Below, one piece after another: positions 1-8,307 of a DNA stretch of 33,671 nucleotides. This DNA is from GCA-2746795 sp964643965 (GTDB lineage: Bacteria > Chloroflexota > Anaerolineae > Promineifilales > Promineifilaceae), in assembly GCA_964643965.1 (NCBI GenBank), contig CAZXVH010000049.1:1-33671 (forward strand), given 5' to 3'. Position numbers and translations under genes: made by a program. Position 1 is the stretch's first letter, and each line of letters opens with the position of its first letter. The notes under the pieces are model-generated. The model saw only the letters and a list, made by a program, of their open reading frames with translations. It searched no databases and had not been told where the DNA came from.

Positions 1-44
1 GTTGGCATCGGTTTTGCTGCTGTTTTTGCCTGCTGGGTTGTCAT
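1..44 (-). CDS. N-terminal start of a gene running off the window
   Basis: An ATG at 44-42 opens a minus-strand frame that stays open to the window edge and reads MTTQQAKTAAKPMP. A purine-rich GAGG lies about 11 bases upstream, and the start is only 20 bases beyond the SulP stop codon. It could therefore be the next gene of the same transcript. Only about 14 codons are visible, too few to name a family, so this is a tentative call. Confidence 0.35.
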   Translation of the reverse strand, partial: MTTQQAKTAAKPMP

Positions 45-64
45 TGCTCTAAAATCCTCAAGAA

Positions 65-1759
65 TTATTTTTCTGTATAAGCTTCCACCGCTTGTTCCAG
101 GTGCGAATACAATCCCTCACCGCTCATATTTTTGGCCAGCATCGCCTGCCTGACGTTGTGCAGCGCTTGAGGGTTCAACATTGTCAACCATAATAAAATA
201 CCGGCCTTATTCAATTGTTCCTTAAATTCTGCCAGCGATTCAATCGCAGTGTAATCAATATCGGGTATGGCGTCACAATCCAGAATAACAACCTGTGGTT
301 TGGGTGAGGTCTGATGAATCAACGCCCATAGGTCGTCAATCACCCGCGACGTGTTGGCAAAGAAAAGCCGCCCTTCCGTGCGGGCGATCAACAACCCCGC
401 GAAGGTATCATCATCAGGGTGATCGCTAAGCAGGCGAAACTCATGGCTGCCTGGTTTGCGCCCCAGGGCATAAACTGGCGGATGATTGACTTGCGCGATA
501 AGCGCCACGATTGAGAGGAATACGGAAACCACTACACCCACCAGGATACCAGCCACAATCACCACCACAAAAGCGATCAGCGCCAGGTAAAACTCTGACC
601 GCCTGATCTGCGCCAGATTGCGGAACTCGGCGACATTGATCAATCCCGCGCCGGCCACCAGTAAAATCGCGCCCAGAGTGGCTTCCGGCATCAGCGCGAT
701 CAGCGGCGCTAAAAACAAGAGGATGAGAACAACAACGCCTACCGTCACCAGGGCGGCCATCTGGGTTTTGGCGCCGGCACTGGCATTAACGGCCGTTTGC
801 GAAGTGCCGCCGCTCGCCGGATAAGCCTGGAAAAACCCACCAGCAATATTTGCCATGCCCAAAGCGATCAGTTCCTGGTTCGCATCCACCGCCGGTTCCC
901 CAAATTTACGGAAAGCCCGCGCTACCGAAATCGACTCGGTGAACGTCAGGATGGCAATAGCGGCGGCGGGCAGCCACAAACCGCGCACCAATGATAGATC
1001 AGGCAGGGAGACGGAAGGCAGTCCAGTGGGAATATTGCCCACAAGCGCGATACCCACCTGGCTGAGGTCAAAGAGGGCTGAAAGCAGAATGCCGAAGGCA
1101 ACTGCCACCAGCGCTGCCGGAATGCGGCGTGCAAAACGAGGCAGAAAAATCACAATCACCAGCGAAACGGCCGTTAGCAGGGCTGTCGGCCAGTTGATCT
1201 GGCTTAAGTTGGTAAAAATAAATTCCAGCGTCGCCAGGTTAGACGAGCCGCTGGGTACAGACAGCCCCAACACCTTGCCCAACTGGCTGATAATGATCAC
1301 CACACCAATACCCGACAAGATACCGGTCAAAACAGGCTTGGAAATAAAGTCAGCCAGAAAGCCCAGGCGCAGCACGGCTGCCAGGATCAAAAACAGGCCC
1401 ACCAGGAAAGCCAGCGTGGCGGCCGGAATAATGTAGTCACTGGGATTGCTGACAGGCCCCACTACACTGAACAAAATCGTCCCCACAAAGATGGAGATGG
1501 CAGAAGTTGAGCTGACACTTAACCGGCGGGAAGTTCCCAACAAGGCATAGACAAACATGGGCGCCAGCGCCACGTACAAACCCACCTGTATGGGCAATCC
1601 CGCCATGGTGGCATAGGCCATTGCCTGGGGAATGACCACAGCGGCCGCGCTTAACCCCGCTACCAGGTCAAGGCGCAGCCAGCCAGATTGGTAGCTGGGC
1701 AGCCATTCCAGGATAGGAATATATTTTTTTATACCGCTGGGTGCTGCTGTCTGGGTCAT
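65..1759 (-). CDS. SulP family anion (sulfate) transporter with STAS domain
   Basis: This is a 564-aa integral membrane protein of the SulP/SLC26 family, the usual length for a bacterial SulP. Residues 20-425 hold about 12-14 hydrophobic segments, starting with a conserved early stretch (VAGLSAAAVVIPQAMAYATM). Residues 440-555 form a cytoplasmic STAS domain. Known members move sulfate, bicarbonate or other anions with protons or sodium; the substrate cannot be read from sequence alone. A sulfatase and its maturase lie upstream on the same strand, so handling of sulfate released from sulfate esters is a reasonable inference. The ATG at 1759 is preceded by GGAG nine bases away. The HAD phosphatase stop lies about 20 bases upstream, consistent with cotranscription. 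Confidence 0.93.
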   Translation of the reverse strand: MTQTAAPSGIKKYIPILEWLPSYQSGWLRLDLVAGLSAAAVVIPQAMAYATMAGLPIQVGLYVALAPMFVYALLGTSRRLSVSSTSAISIFVGTILFSVVGPVSNPSDYIIPAATLAFLVGLFLILAAVLRLGFLADFISKPVLTGILSGIGVVIIISQLGKVLGLSVPSGSSNLATLEFIFTNLSQINWPTALLTAVSLVIVIFLPRFARRIPAALVAVAFGILLSALFDLSQVGIALVGNIPTGLPSVSLPDLSLVRGLWLPAAAIAILTFTESISVARAFRKFGEPAVDANQELIALGMANIAGGFFQAYPASGGTSQTAVNASAGAKTQMAALVTVGVVVLILLFLAPLIALMPEATLGAILLVAGAGLINVAEFRNLAQIRRSEFYLALIAFVVVIVAGILVGVVVSVFLSIVALIAQVNHPPVYALGRKPGSHEFRLLSDHPDDDTFAGLLIARTEGRLFFANTSRVIDDLWALIHQTSPKPQVVILDCDAIPDIDYTAIESLAEFKEQLNKAGILLWLTMLNPQALHNVRQAMLAKNMSGEGLYSHLEQAVEAYTEK

Positions 1760-1780
1760 ACCTTATTGCTCCACAAAATT

Positions 1781-2722
1781 TCACTTCGCCTGGAAAGCAA
1801 AGACGTTGCGCCAATCTTGCTTCACGCTAACCACCACCCAGCCGCGCTCCTGTGCCATTTTCACGGCATCTTCAGCGCCGGCCGTGTACGCAAACTCCCG
1901 AGCGGCGTCATCGTGGCTGACCAACATACAAAAAGAGGCATGTGGGTTCGCATCCGTTAATTGCAGCATCGGCATATCGCCGTTGGAATTGCCAGCGGCA
2001 AAAATCGGATAACGGCCGATTCTGTCCCAGATATGCACCGCTTTGGTGGGGCCATCATCGATCAAGTCCAACCCGGGCTGCCGCATAATCGCCGCACCCT
2101 GCTCATCCGCCTGGAAAGTGAGCTTGACGGCGCTGCCAATCACCCGTTCCGGCGGGATGCCATAGAGCGCCTCGGTAACAGGTCGCATGAAGTCGCGCCC
2201 GCTGGCAGAAGCGATGTAGGTGGTGAACTCATGCGCTTCCAGATAACGCAGCAGCGCCACCATCGGTTGGAAAGTCGTCTCCATATAGGAAACAGCCAGG
2301 GTCGGGTGCTGAGTCTGCTGCATGAAATCGGCGGCCACTTGCGCAAAAGCATCAACACGCATGGCGCTGAATGCCTTGAGCACCCCGCCCAGCATGACAT
2401 TGACCCCGCTGTCGTCCCCGTGGTAATGTTTAATCACGGCATCGTTGAACCAGGCCTTGTCATTCTCATAGGCCGCCTGCCAGGGCTGCTTCTTTTGCAG
2501 CGATGGGTCGTTTTTAGCCATTTCAGTCAGCCGTCGCAGGACAAAGTCAAGCTGGATTTGCCCCGGCTTTTCGCACCACAGGGTGCCGTCATTGTCAAAA
2601 ACGGCGATGCGCTCCTGCGGTGGCACATATTTGGCGTTGGTTTTGTCGGTAACGGCCGTTACAAATTCCAGAACTGCTTGTTTGGTGGCTGTATCATGCC
2701 AGGATGATAAATCAGGTGTCAT
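1781..2722 (-). CDS. HAD-superfamily phosphatase
   Basis: This is a 313-aa soluble protein. HAD motif I is DNDGT at residues 43-47, with both Asp residues of the DxDxT signature. A motif II-type Ser lies near residue 172 (ASASG), a motif III Lys near 227, and motif IV, GNSNGD, at 244-249. A long insertion between motif I and the Ser acts as the cap domain. The catalytic set looks complete, so a phosphomonoesterase-type activity is expected. The overall shape is phosphoserine-phosphatase-like, but the substrate is unknown. No signal peptide is seen. The gene lies between the maturase and SulP on the same strand. Its upstream region has a 14-bp unit (TTTGTTTTTCTCGC) duplicated at 2723-2750, and no clear ribosome binding site. 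Confidence 0.85.
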   Translation of the reverse strand: MTPDLSSWHDTATKQAVLEFVTAVTDKTNAKYVPPQERIAVFDNDGTLWCEKPGQIQLDFVLRRLTEMAKNDPSLQKKQPWQAAYENDKAWFNDAVIKHYHGDDSGVNVMLGGVLKAFSAMRVDAFAQVAADFMQQTQHPTLAVSYMETTFQPMVALLRYLEAHEFTTYIASASGRDFMRPVTEALYGIPPERVIGSAVKLTFQADEQGAAIMRQPGLDLIDDGPTKAVHIWDRIGRYPIFAAGNSNGDMPMLQLTDANPHASFCMLVSHDDAAREFAYTAGAEDAVKMAQERGWVVVSVKQDWRNVFAFQAK

Positions 2723-2794
2723 TTTGTTTTTCTCGCTTTGTTTTTCTCGCTATCTAACTCGAGGAGTATTTCAGTCGGGTAAATCCCCGATCAG

Positions 2795-4174
2795 TTATTC
2801 AGACATTACCACCGCTCTCGCTCGCGGCTGTGCCTGGTGAACAGGTAGTCTAATTGGTTGAGATACCGCAGCTGCACGTTTACGGCCGTGGCACTGCTTG
2901 GTTTTGAGGCCGCTACCGCAAGGGCAAAGGTCATTACGACCCACCTGGACTACGGCAGCCTGTAACGCTGCCGCTTCTTTGGACAGGATGGGCATTACCT
3001 CTTCGGCCAACCGGCCGGCTCGCAGCAGCGAGACGATAATTTTCATTGGATGCTCAATGTGGGTGAAAAAATGATACCAACCGGCGCACAAGTAATTCAA
3101 GCCGGGTTCGCCACTGGCCGTGCTGATAAAGCGATTTTTGGGACATTCCCCATGGCAGGCAAAGCGCACCTCACAGTCCAGGCATTGCCGGGGTAGGGTG
3201 TCAAACTTATCCTGTCCAAACTTGCGCTGCCGATTGCTGGCAACCAGTTCGATGATGTCAGTCTCAGCGATATTGCCTAAGCGGTAGTCTGGCTCGACAT
3301 AGTGATCGCACGAGTAAAGATCGCCGTTGTGCTCAAGTGCCAGAGCCGAGCCGCAGGTCTTGTCGAATACACATTGGCCGGACGAGGGCAAACCCATCCA
3401 GTTGCTCACCGCAGCCTCGAAGGTTGGTACAAACACATCGCCCACATCATTTCTAACCCATTCATCAAAAATTGTAGTCAAAAAGCGGCCAAACTGCTCC
3501 GGCTGCACCGAACGCTCCGACACCCTCGTTCCAGTTTGATACAGAGCCATACCATGCTGGTCCAGACGTTCCACTACCGGAATGAACTGGATCCAGTCCG
3601 TACCCACCTCATCGCGCAGGAAACGGTAAACCTCCAAAGGGTAATGAGCGTTGATGCGGTTGACAGTGGTCAGCACGTTGGTCTCAACTTCATGCTTTTG
3701 CAGCAGCCGCAATCCCCGCATCACCTGGTCAAAAGTGCCTGCCCCACCTTTGTTCACCCGATAGGCATCATGCAGTTCACGCGGACCGTCAATGCTGATC
3801 CCGATCAGGAAGTTATGTTCTTTGAAAAATTCACACCATTCATCGTTAAGCAGGGTGCCGTTGGTTTGCATGGTGTTTACAAAAGTCATCCCCGGCCGAC
3901 GATACTGATCCTCAAATTCAATCGCCCGGCGATAGAACTCTAAGCCCATCAGGGTCGGTTCGCCGCCTTGCCAGGTCACCAATACCTCTGAGGAGCGGTG
4001 ACCTTCGATAAGCTGGCGGATGTAGTTCTCCAACATATCATCAGACATGCGGAAGCCGCTACCAGGATAGAGCAGTTCCTTATCCAGAAAGAAGCAGTAG
4101 GAGCAAGCCAGGTTGCAGATGGCTCCCGTTGGCTTGGCCATGATGTGGAACTGGGATGGTAGATTATGGCTCAA
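2795..4174 (-). CDS. Anaerobic sulfatase maturase (radical SAM/SPASM) with C-terminal SEC-C motif
   Basis: Anaerobic sulfatase-maturating enzymes oxidise the active-site Cys or Ser of a sulfatase to formylglycine using SAM and [4Fe-4S] clusters, without oxygen. The radical SAM motif CNLACSYC places C20, C24 and C27 in the CX3CX2C pattern. Further Cys clusters follow the barrel (CGSALALEHNGDLYSCDHY and CLDCEVRFACHGECPKNRF), as expected for the SPASM auxiliary clusters. After these comes a zinc-type SEC-C motif (NDLCPCGSGLKTKQCHGR), an unusual tail. The TTG start at 4174 has AAGGA seven bases upstream; an alternative ATG at 4141 (MAKPTGAIC) lacks as good a site. The gene follows the sulfatase on the same strand, so that sulfatase is its likely substrate. 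Confidence 0.93.
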   Translation of the reverse strand: MSHNLPSQFHIMAKPTGAICNLACSYCFFLDKELLYPGSGFRMSDDMLENYIRQLIEGHRSSEVLVTWQGGEPTLMGLEFYRRAIEFEDQYRRPGMTFVNTMQTNGTLLNDEWCEFFKEHNFLIGISIDGPRELHDAYRVNKGGAGTFDQVMRGLRLLQKHEVETNVLTTVNRINAHYPLEVYRFLRDEVGTDWIQFIPVVERLDQHGMALYQTGTRVSERSVQPEQFGRFLTTIFDEWVRNDVGDVFVPTFEAAVSNWMGLPSSGQCVFDKTCGSALALEHNGDLYSCDHYVEPDYRLGNIAETDIIELVASNRQRKFGQDKFDTLPRQCLDCEVRFACHGECPKNRFISTASGEPGLNYLCAGWYHFFTHIEHPMKIIVSLLRAGRLAEEVMPILSKEAAALQAAVVQVGRNDLCPCGSGLKTKQCHGRKRAAAVSQPIRLPVHQAQPRARAVVMSE

Positions 4175-4200
4175 AAGATTTTTCCTTACGCTTAAAAACT

Positions 4201-4257
4201 GACAGGATTTACAAGATTATGTAAGATTTTTATCCTGCTAATCCTGTAAATCCTGTC
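4201..4257. repeat. Inverted repeat between maturase and sulfatase
   Basis: The 19-bp arms, GACAGGATTTACAAGATTA at 4201-4219 and TAATCCTGTAAATCCTGTC at 4239-4257, pair with a single mismatch around a 19-base loop. The CCTGTAAATCCTGT motif is a widespread intergenic repeat in environmental bacteria. It may act as a transcript-end or mRNA-processing hairpin between the sulfatase and its maturase. No T-run follows on the minus strand, so a classical intrinsic terminator is not supported. Confidence 0.75.
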
Positions 4258-4302
4258 TAAAAACGTATCAAATGCAAAACTAGAAACGAATGAGCGGCAA
4301 GC

Positions 4303-6672
4303 TTAGTCAACCGCCATCGCCGCGGCCATCTCCTTCTCCAGGTCGCGGTACTGCTCTTTCTCCACCGACACCTCTACGTACTGGATAGTGCCGCCGGTGA
4401 ATTTACCCTGGGTCTCGGGCGTGTACTCTGCCGCAACAGCGTCCGCGCTATCGTAGCCGATACACAGGCCGTCACCACACAGCGTAAATTTACCGATCTG
4501 GGTGCGCATCGGGCCTTCGGCGACGACCTTGTCGTTGATATACAACTTGGTATGGCCATGAGATTCGCCGTGCTCGCCGGTCTTTTCCTTGGTGAACTCC
4601 ATGCCCAGCGTGTAGGCGCCCGGCTTCAGCTCCTCGCTGGAGATGAAGCGCTGCTCCGGCGGGATGCCCAGGAAGTTGTACACGTAGTTCAGCTTCTTGT
4701 CTTGAATGAAGAGCGAGTGTCCGCCAAAGCGGGAGCCGTGGGCAAAGATGACACCTGAGGTATCGTCTTTGACCTCAACATTGGCCAGGATCTTGTAGGA
4801 ACGGCCACGAATGTTGGCGGCCACGCCTTCGGGAACCGGGGTCGTGTCCGGATAGTAGACGTAACGCTGGCGGGGCGGCTCGGTGGAAGGCCGTTCGATA
4901 CCAGACAGGACCTCAATCGCAGTGCGATCATCCAGGGGCAACACGAGGTTTCGTTTTGCCTCCTCCATCCACACCTTTATCAGGTGTTCCAGCTTCTCCG
5001 GGTGCTTGTCGGCCAGGTCGGTCGACTCGGAGCGGTCCTCGTCCACGTGGTACAGTTCCCACTTGTCTTGGTCAAAGTGGCCGTGGCCGGATATGGGTGC
5101 ATGAACCGAAGCAGCTCGCCAGCCGTCCTCCCAGATGCCGCGCGTACCCAACATCTCGAAGTATTGGCGTTTCTTCTGGGTCGGCCCATCCGGCTTGGCG
5201 TCAAAGCTGTAGCGCATCGACACGCCCGACAGCGGGTATTGCTTCACCCCACGATAGGTGTCGGGCATCTCCAGCCCACACACATCGAGGATGGTGGGCA
5301 CAATGTCGGTGGAATGGTGGTATTGATGCCGGACTTCCCCGCGTGCCTTGATGCCCTTCGGCCAGGAGATGATCAGTGGGTCACAAGTGCCGCCTGAATA
5401 CTCCGAATAGCGTTTGAACATCTTGAACGGGGTGGAAAAAGCGACCGCCCAGCCCGTTGGGAAATGATTATACGTGTCTGGCGAACCGAGCTTGTCGAGC
5501 ATCTTCAAGTTTTCCTCAATCGAATCCGGGAAACCGTTGAAGAACTTGTTCTCGTTGACTGTGCCATCCGGTGACCCTTCACCCGAGGTACCGTTGTCGG
5601 CCGCGTATAGCACCAGCGTGTTTTCAAGCTGGCCGGACTCTTCCAGGTAATCAATGATGCGCCCCACCTGGGCATCGGTGTACTCCGAAAAGCCGGCAAA
5701 GACCTCGGCCATACGTGAGAAGAGCTTCTTCTCGTCATCGTTTAGCGTATCCCACGGCCGGACTTGGTCTGCGGCGACGGCCTGGTCATCGGGCATGGGG
5801 TTGATCGGCGTCAGCTTGGTGCCCTCCGGTATCACGCCTTTCTCAATCATACGCGCCAGACACCATTCGCGGTACGCTTCGTAGCCATCGTCGAATTTGC
5901 CCTTATACTTGTCGATGTACTCTTGGGGGCAGTGGTGGGGGGCATGGTTGGCCCCGGGGCAGAACCACATGTACCAGGGCTTGGAGGGATTGCTGGCCTT
6001 GTTGTCACGGATCATGCGGACGGCCTGGTCAGCCAGGTCCTTGGACAGATGATAGCCTTCTTCGGGCGTGTAGGGCTGTTCGATGAAGTGGTTGTCATTG
6101 ACCAGGTCGGGATACCAGTTGTTAGTCTCGCCGCCCAGGAAGCCGTAGAAGCGGTCGAAGCCCTGCTGCAAGGGCCATGTCCCCTTATAGCCACCGGGAG
6201 CGTTGTCCTGCTCGGGGACATTGTGATTCTTGCCCACCCAAAACGTACTCCAACCGGCATCCTGCAAGATGTGGCCGACCGTGGCACACTGCTCTGGAAT
6301 ACGGCCGTGCTGTCCGGGGAAGCCGTTGGTCGCCTCAGCGATTGCGGCGAAGCCATTGAGGTGGTGGTTGCGGCCGGTCAGGCAGGTAGACCGGGTAGGG
6401 GAACAAAGTGCAGTCGTGTGCCACTGGGTATACAACAGGCCGTTATCGGCGAGCTTCTGCGCCGTGGGCATATTGATCCCGCCGCCGAAGGGTGACCATG
6501 CGGATAACCCGGTATCATCGTACAGGATGAAGAGTACGTTCGGTGCATCCTTGGGTGCATCCGGGGGGCTGTAGGGTCCCCAGTCCGCAACCGAGTCACG
6601 GACATCAAGCTCGACCTTGCCCTTAAATACTTTCTCTGTATATTCTTCGGGATAATTTTTCTTTTCAGTCAT
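4303..6672 (-). CDS. Arylsulfatase (Cys-type, formylglycine-dependent), 789 aa
   Basis: This sulfatase hydrolyses sulfate esters using a formylglycine nucleophile and a divalent metal. The signature CSPTRSTCLTGR starts at Cys90, giving the CxPxR consensus. An early metal-binding motif DDTG is at 52-55, and a mid-protein AADNGTSGEGSPDG segment fits the second metal and phosphate-like loop. The protein belongs to the long (about 780 aa) group, longer than the 530-aa Pseudomonas AtsA type, with a C-terminal beta-rich extension. No signal peptide is visible at the N-terminus, so it is probably cytoplasmic and would act on imported or internal sulfate esters. The ATG at 6672 has a strong AGGAGG five to six bases upstream. 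The maturase gene lies downstream. Confidence 0.95.
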   Translation of the reverse strand: MTEKKNYPEEYTEKVFKGKVELDVRDSVADWGPYSPPDAPKDAPNVLFILYDDTGLSAWSPFGGGINMPTAQKLADNGLLYTQWHTTALCSPTRSTCLTGRNHHLNGFAAIAEATNGFPGQHGRIPEQCATVGHILQDAGWSTFWVGKNHNVPEQDNAPGGYKGTWPLQQGFDRFYGFLGGETNNWYPDLVNDNHFIEQPYTPEEGYHLSKDLADQAVRMIRDNKASNPSKPWYMWFCPGANHAPHHCPQEYIDKYKGKFDDGYEAYREWCLARMIEKGVIPEGTKLTPINPMPDDQAVAADQVRPWDTLNDDEKKLFSRMAEVFAGFSEYTDAQVGRIIDYLEESGQLENTLVLYAADNGTSGEGSPDGTVNENKFFNGFPDSIEENLKMLDKLGSPDTYNHFPTGWAVAFSTPFKMFKRYSEYSGGTCDPLIISWPKGIKARGEVRHQYHHSTDIVPTILDVCGLEMPDTYRGVKQYPLSGVSMRYSFDAKPDGPTQKKRQYFEMLGTRGIWEDGWRAASVHAPISGHGHFDQDKWELYHVDEDRSESTDLADKHPEKLEHLIKVWMEEAKRNLVLPLDDRTAIEVLSGIERPSTEPPRQRYVYYPDTTPVPEGVAANIRGRSYKILANVEVKDDTSGVIFAHGSRFGGHSLFIQDKKLNYVYNFLGIPPEQRFISSEELKPGAYTLGMEFTKEKTGEHGESHGHTKLYINDKVVAEGPMRTQIGKFTLCGDGLCIGYDSADAVAAEYTPETQGKFTGGTIQYVEVSVEKEQYRDLEKEMAAAMAVD

Positions 6673-6708
6673 TGCAAACCTCCTATTATTTGTTTGCGTG
6701 GCCTATAT

Positions 6709-6786
6709 TTGTTTAGTGACATAGCATTGCGCTAAGGTCTCTTATCAGATAAGTGCCTTAGCACAATGCTGGTTGTTACTAAACAA
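6709..6786. repeat. 78-bp imperfect palindrome with nested palindrome (MITE-like or transcript-end hairpin)
   Basis: Left arm 6709-6737 (TTGTTTAGT...GCTAAGG) pairs with right arm 6756-6786 (CCTTAGC...ACTAAACAA) with a few mismatches and a small bulge. The loop itself contains the palindrome CTTATCAGATAAG (6741-6753). It fills the gap between the DUF1269-like gene stop and the sulfatase ribosome binding site. It could be a miniature element or a strong terminator/processing hairpin for the upstream operon. Confidence 0.75.
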
Positions 6787-6790
6787 TTAA

Positions 6791-7408
6791 TTAGTCGGAT
6801 GAAGCTGCTGCGACATCTGAGGCCTCGGCTACATCACCATCAGCATCAGCGACAACGCCTCCTTCACCAGCAACAACGTTGCCTTGCCCATCTGTAGCTT
6901 CACCGGCCGTATAAGAGGCAATTTGACCGGAAAGGTCATCCCCCACCGTCAAAGTTACCACATTGGCATTATAGCCTTTGAGGGAGTCAACTGCTTTTTC
7001 ACTCTCTTTGTCTTCGACTAACAGCAAAAAGGCTGACGTATCGGACTGCATCGCTTCACCGATCTCTTCCAGATCGCCTTTGGAGAACGGCCGTCCCAAG
7101 TATTTACCGGCTGCTCCACCAACAACAGCGCCACCCACTGTCCAGGCCAACAAACCGGCCGGCCCACCAATGAGACCCAGCAAGCCGCCACCAACAACTC
7201 CAACTGCGCCACCCTTGATACCATGTCCCGGTTCGTGAATGTGGGTTTTACCCTTTGCATCAACTGACACAATGGCTTCAGCGACGATGGACTGACCATC
7301 CAGATCGCCAGAATTTTTAATCTGCTTAACGGTCTCTTCTGCTGTTTTTTCACCGGCAAAGGTAAAGGCTAAAATATTGTATACTGCTGATTTTTCTTTC
7401 TTGCTCAT
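6791..7408 (-). CDS. DUF1269-like glycine-rich protein (paralogue A)
   Basis: This is a 205-aa protein with three parts. An N-terminal domain of about 65 residues begins KEKSAVYNILAFTFAGEKTA. A Gly-rich hydrophobic stretch near 66-105 (GAVGVVGGGLLGLIGGPAGL) could enter or cross the membrane. A following segment ends in LLLVEDKESEKAVDSL. The last 45 residues are acidic and Ala/Gly-rich. The fold and order match DUF1269-type proteins, whose function is not established. A close paralogue lies at 10045-10626, roughly two-thirds identical by eye over the first 160 residues, with a different tail. The ATG has AAGGAG nine bases upstream. It is the last of a row of small same-strand genes. Confidence 0.85.
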   Translation of the reverse strand: MSKKEKSAVYNILAFTFAGEKTAEETVKQIKNSGDLDGQSIVAEAIVSVDAKGKTHIHEPGHGIKGGAVGVVGGGLLGLIGGPAGLLAWTVGGAVVGGAAGKYLGRPFSKGDLEEIGEAMQSDTSAFLLLVEDKESEKAVDSLKGYNANVVTLTVGDDLSGQIASYTAGEATDGQGNVVAGEGGVVADADGDVAEASDVAAASSD

Positions 7409-7449
7409 CGTTTTATTCTCCTTGAATAGAATAAGCTGGTAAATATGAT

Positions 7450-7490
7450 GGTTAGTTGGTTAACAGGTATTTCCTCAACTAAAACTAACC
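7450..7490. terminator. Possible hairpin after the DUF5335-like gene
   Basis: GGTTAGT at 7450-7456 pairs with ACTAACC at 7484-7490, with partial extension into the loop. It lies just past the stop of the 7494-7844 gene on the minus strand. No clear T-run follows, so the terminator role is weakly supported. Confidence 0.35.
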
Positions 7491-7493
7491 AGA

Positions 7494-7844
7494 TTAGTTG
7501 AGTTTAATCATGGTAATCGTGCCACTGGCATCTTCAATGCTTAATGACACCACAAGACCATTGGCATCTTGGCCTTGTACAAGGCTAATTGGTTCCTCAA
7601 TTTCATGGCGGGTGGGGTTTTCATCATCACCATGGCTGATGACAAACGTGTCGCCTTTGCCGATTGGATCATAGTCAAAAGCAACCAGTTCTACGCCTTC
7701 AACGAGAAGGTCTCCCTCCGGGTTGTCATCTTCTAAAAAGATGCTGATAAGGCGTCCACGATTCCCGTTTGTAAATAAAACAGCCCACTCTGCCCACTTT
7801 TCTGAGGTGATAGTTTTTATTTCATCAGGAACAATAGTACCCAT
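7494..7844 (-). CDS. DUF5335-like small protein
   Basis: This is a 116-aa soluble, acidic protein with no signal peptide or membrane segment. It starts with EIKTITSEKWAEWAVLFTNGNRG and continues with beta-rich segments containing VEGVELVAFDYDP and a HEIEEP motif. The opening pattern (a conserved W-x-x-x-F/L near the N-terminus, then a GRLISI-type strand) resembles DUF5335 proteins, which are of unknown function. The family name is recalled, not checked. The ATG has a good AAGGAG eight bases upstream. It sits between two probable membrane-associated proteins in a same-strand cluster. Confidence 0.75.
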   Translation of the reverse strand: MGTIVPDEIKTITSEKWAEWAVLFTNGNRGRLISIFLEDDNPEGDLLVEGVELVAFDYDPIGKGDTFVISHGDDENPTRHEIEEPISLVQGQDANGLVVSLSIEDASGTITMIKLN

Positions 7845-7890
7845 AACAAAACTCCTTAATCATAAAATAGTGACTCATCTGTTCTTTAGC

Positions 7891-8181
7891 TTATGGGATA
7901 GTGTCCCCATATGGAACTCGTGCCCGCTCCCGATAACCGCCAAGATAGGAGAAAATATCGGCGAACACGCCTAACCCCAGGAATATCCAGTCGAAGCCTG
8001 TAATGCCACCAGGATAGATGGCGATGTACATTAAAGTTGTCCAGGGTAGGAACAACCAGCCCAAAAATCCCCAAATGAAATGGTCAAAGGCGCCGTTCAC
8101 ATATATTGGGCTAATTAGATACCAAACCAATATGGCTAAACGAGGGCCTGCAAAAAATAACGCAGTGATAAAACAACACAT
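7891..8181 (-). CDS. Small membrane protein with CCFIT N-terminus
   Basis: This is a 96-aa protein starting MCCFITALFFAGPRLAILVW, with about three membrane segments and a short basic, polar tail (GGYRERARVPYG). Similar small proteins, with a twin-Cys start and an FLGWLFLPWTTLMY segment, are common in Chloroflexota and Actinomycetota but have no known function. I chose the ATG at 8181 because AAGGAGGAG lies five bases upstream. A longer frame from 8223 has no ribosome binding site and adds only a His-rich segment. The AT-rich upstream region contains the palindrome TGATCATGATCA near 8200-8212. Confidence 0.82.
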   Translation of the reverse strand: MCCFITALFFAGPRLAILVWYLISPIYVNGAFDHFIWGFLGWLFLPWTTLMYIAIYPGGITGFDWIFLGLGVFADIFSYLGGYRERARVPYGDTIP

Positions 8182-8307
8182 TTTTCTCCTCCTTAATTTG
8201 TGATCATGATCATGAATCAACAATAATTCGTGGCCAGATTGATGACATTGAAAAACGGATAAACTCTATACCCTTTTTTGTTGGACAACGTACAATTGAT
8301 TGATCTT

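Noticed and set aside
855..1436. 193-codon plus-strand frame inside the SulP gene
   Set aside because: It is antisense to conserved transporter segments, with no start context.
1961..2707. 248-codon plus-strand frame inside the HAD gene
   Set aside because: It is antisense to all four HAD motifs; shadow frame.
5764..6495. 243-codon plus-strand frame inside the sulfatase gene
   Set aside because: It is antisense to the sulfatase catalytic domain; shadow frame.
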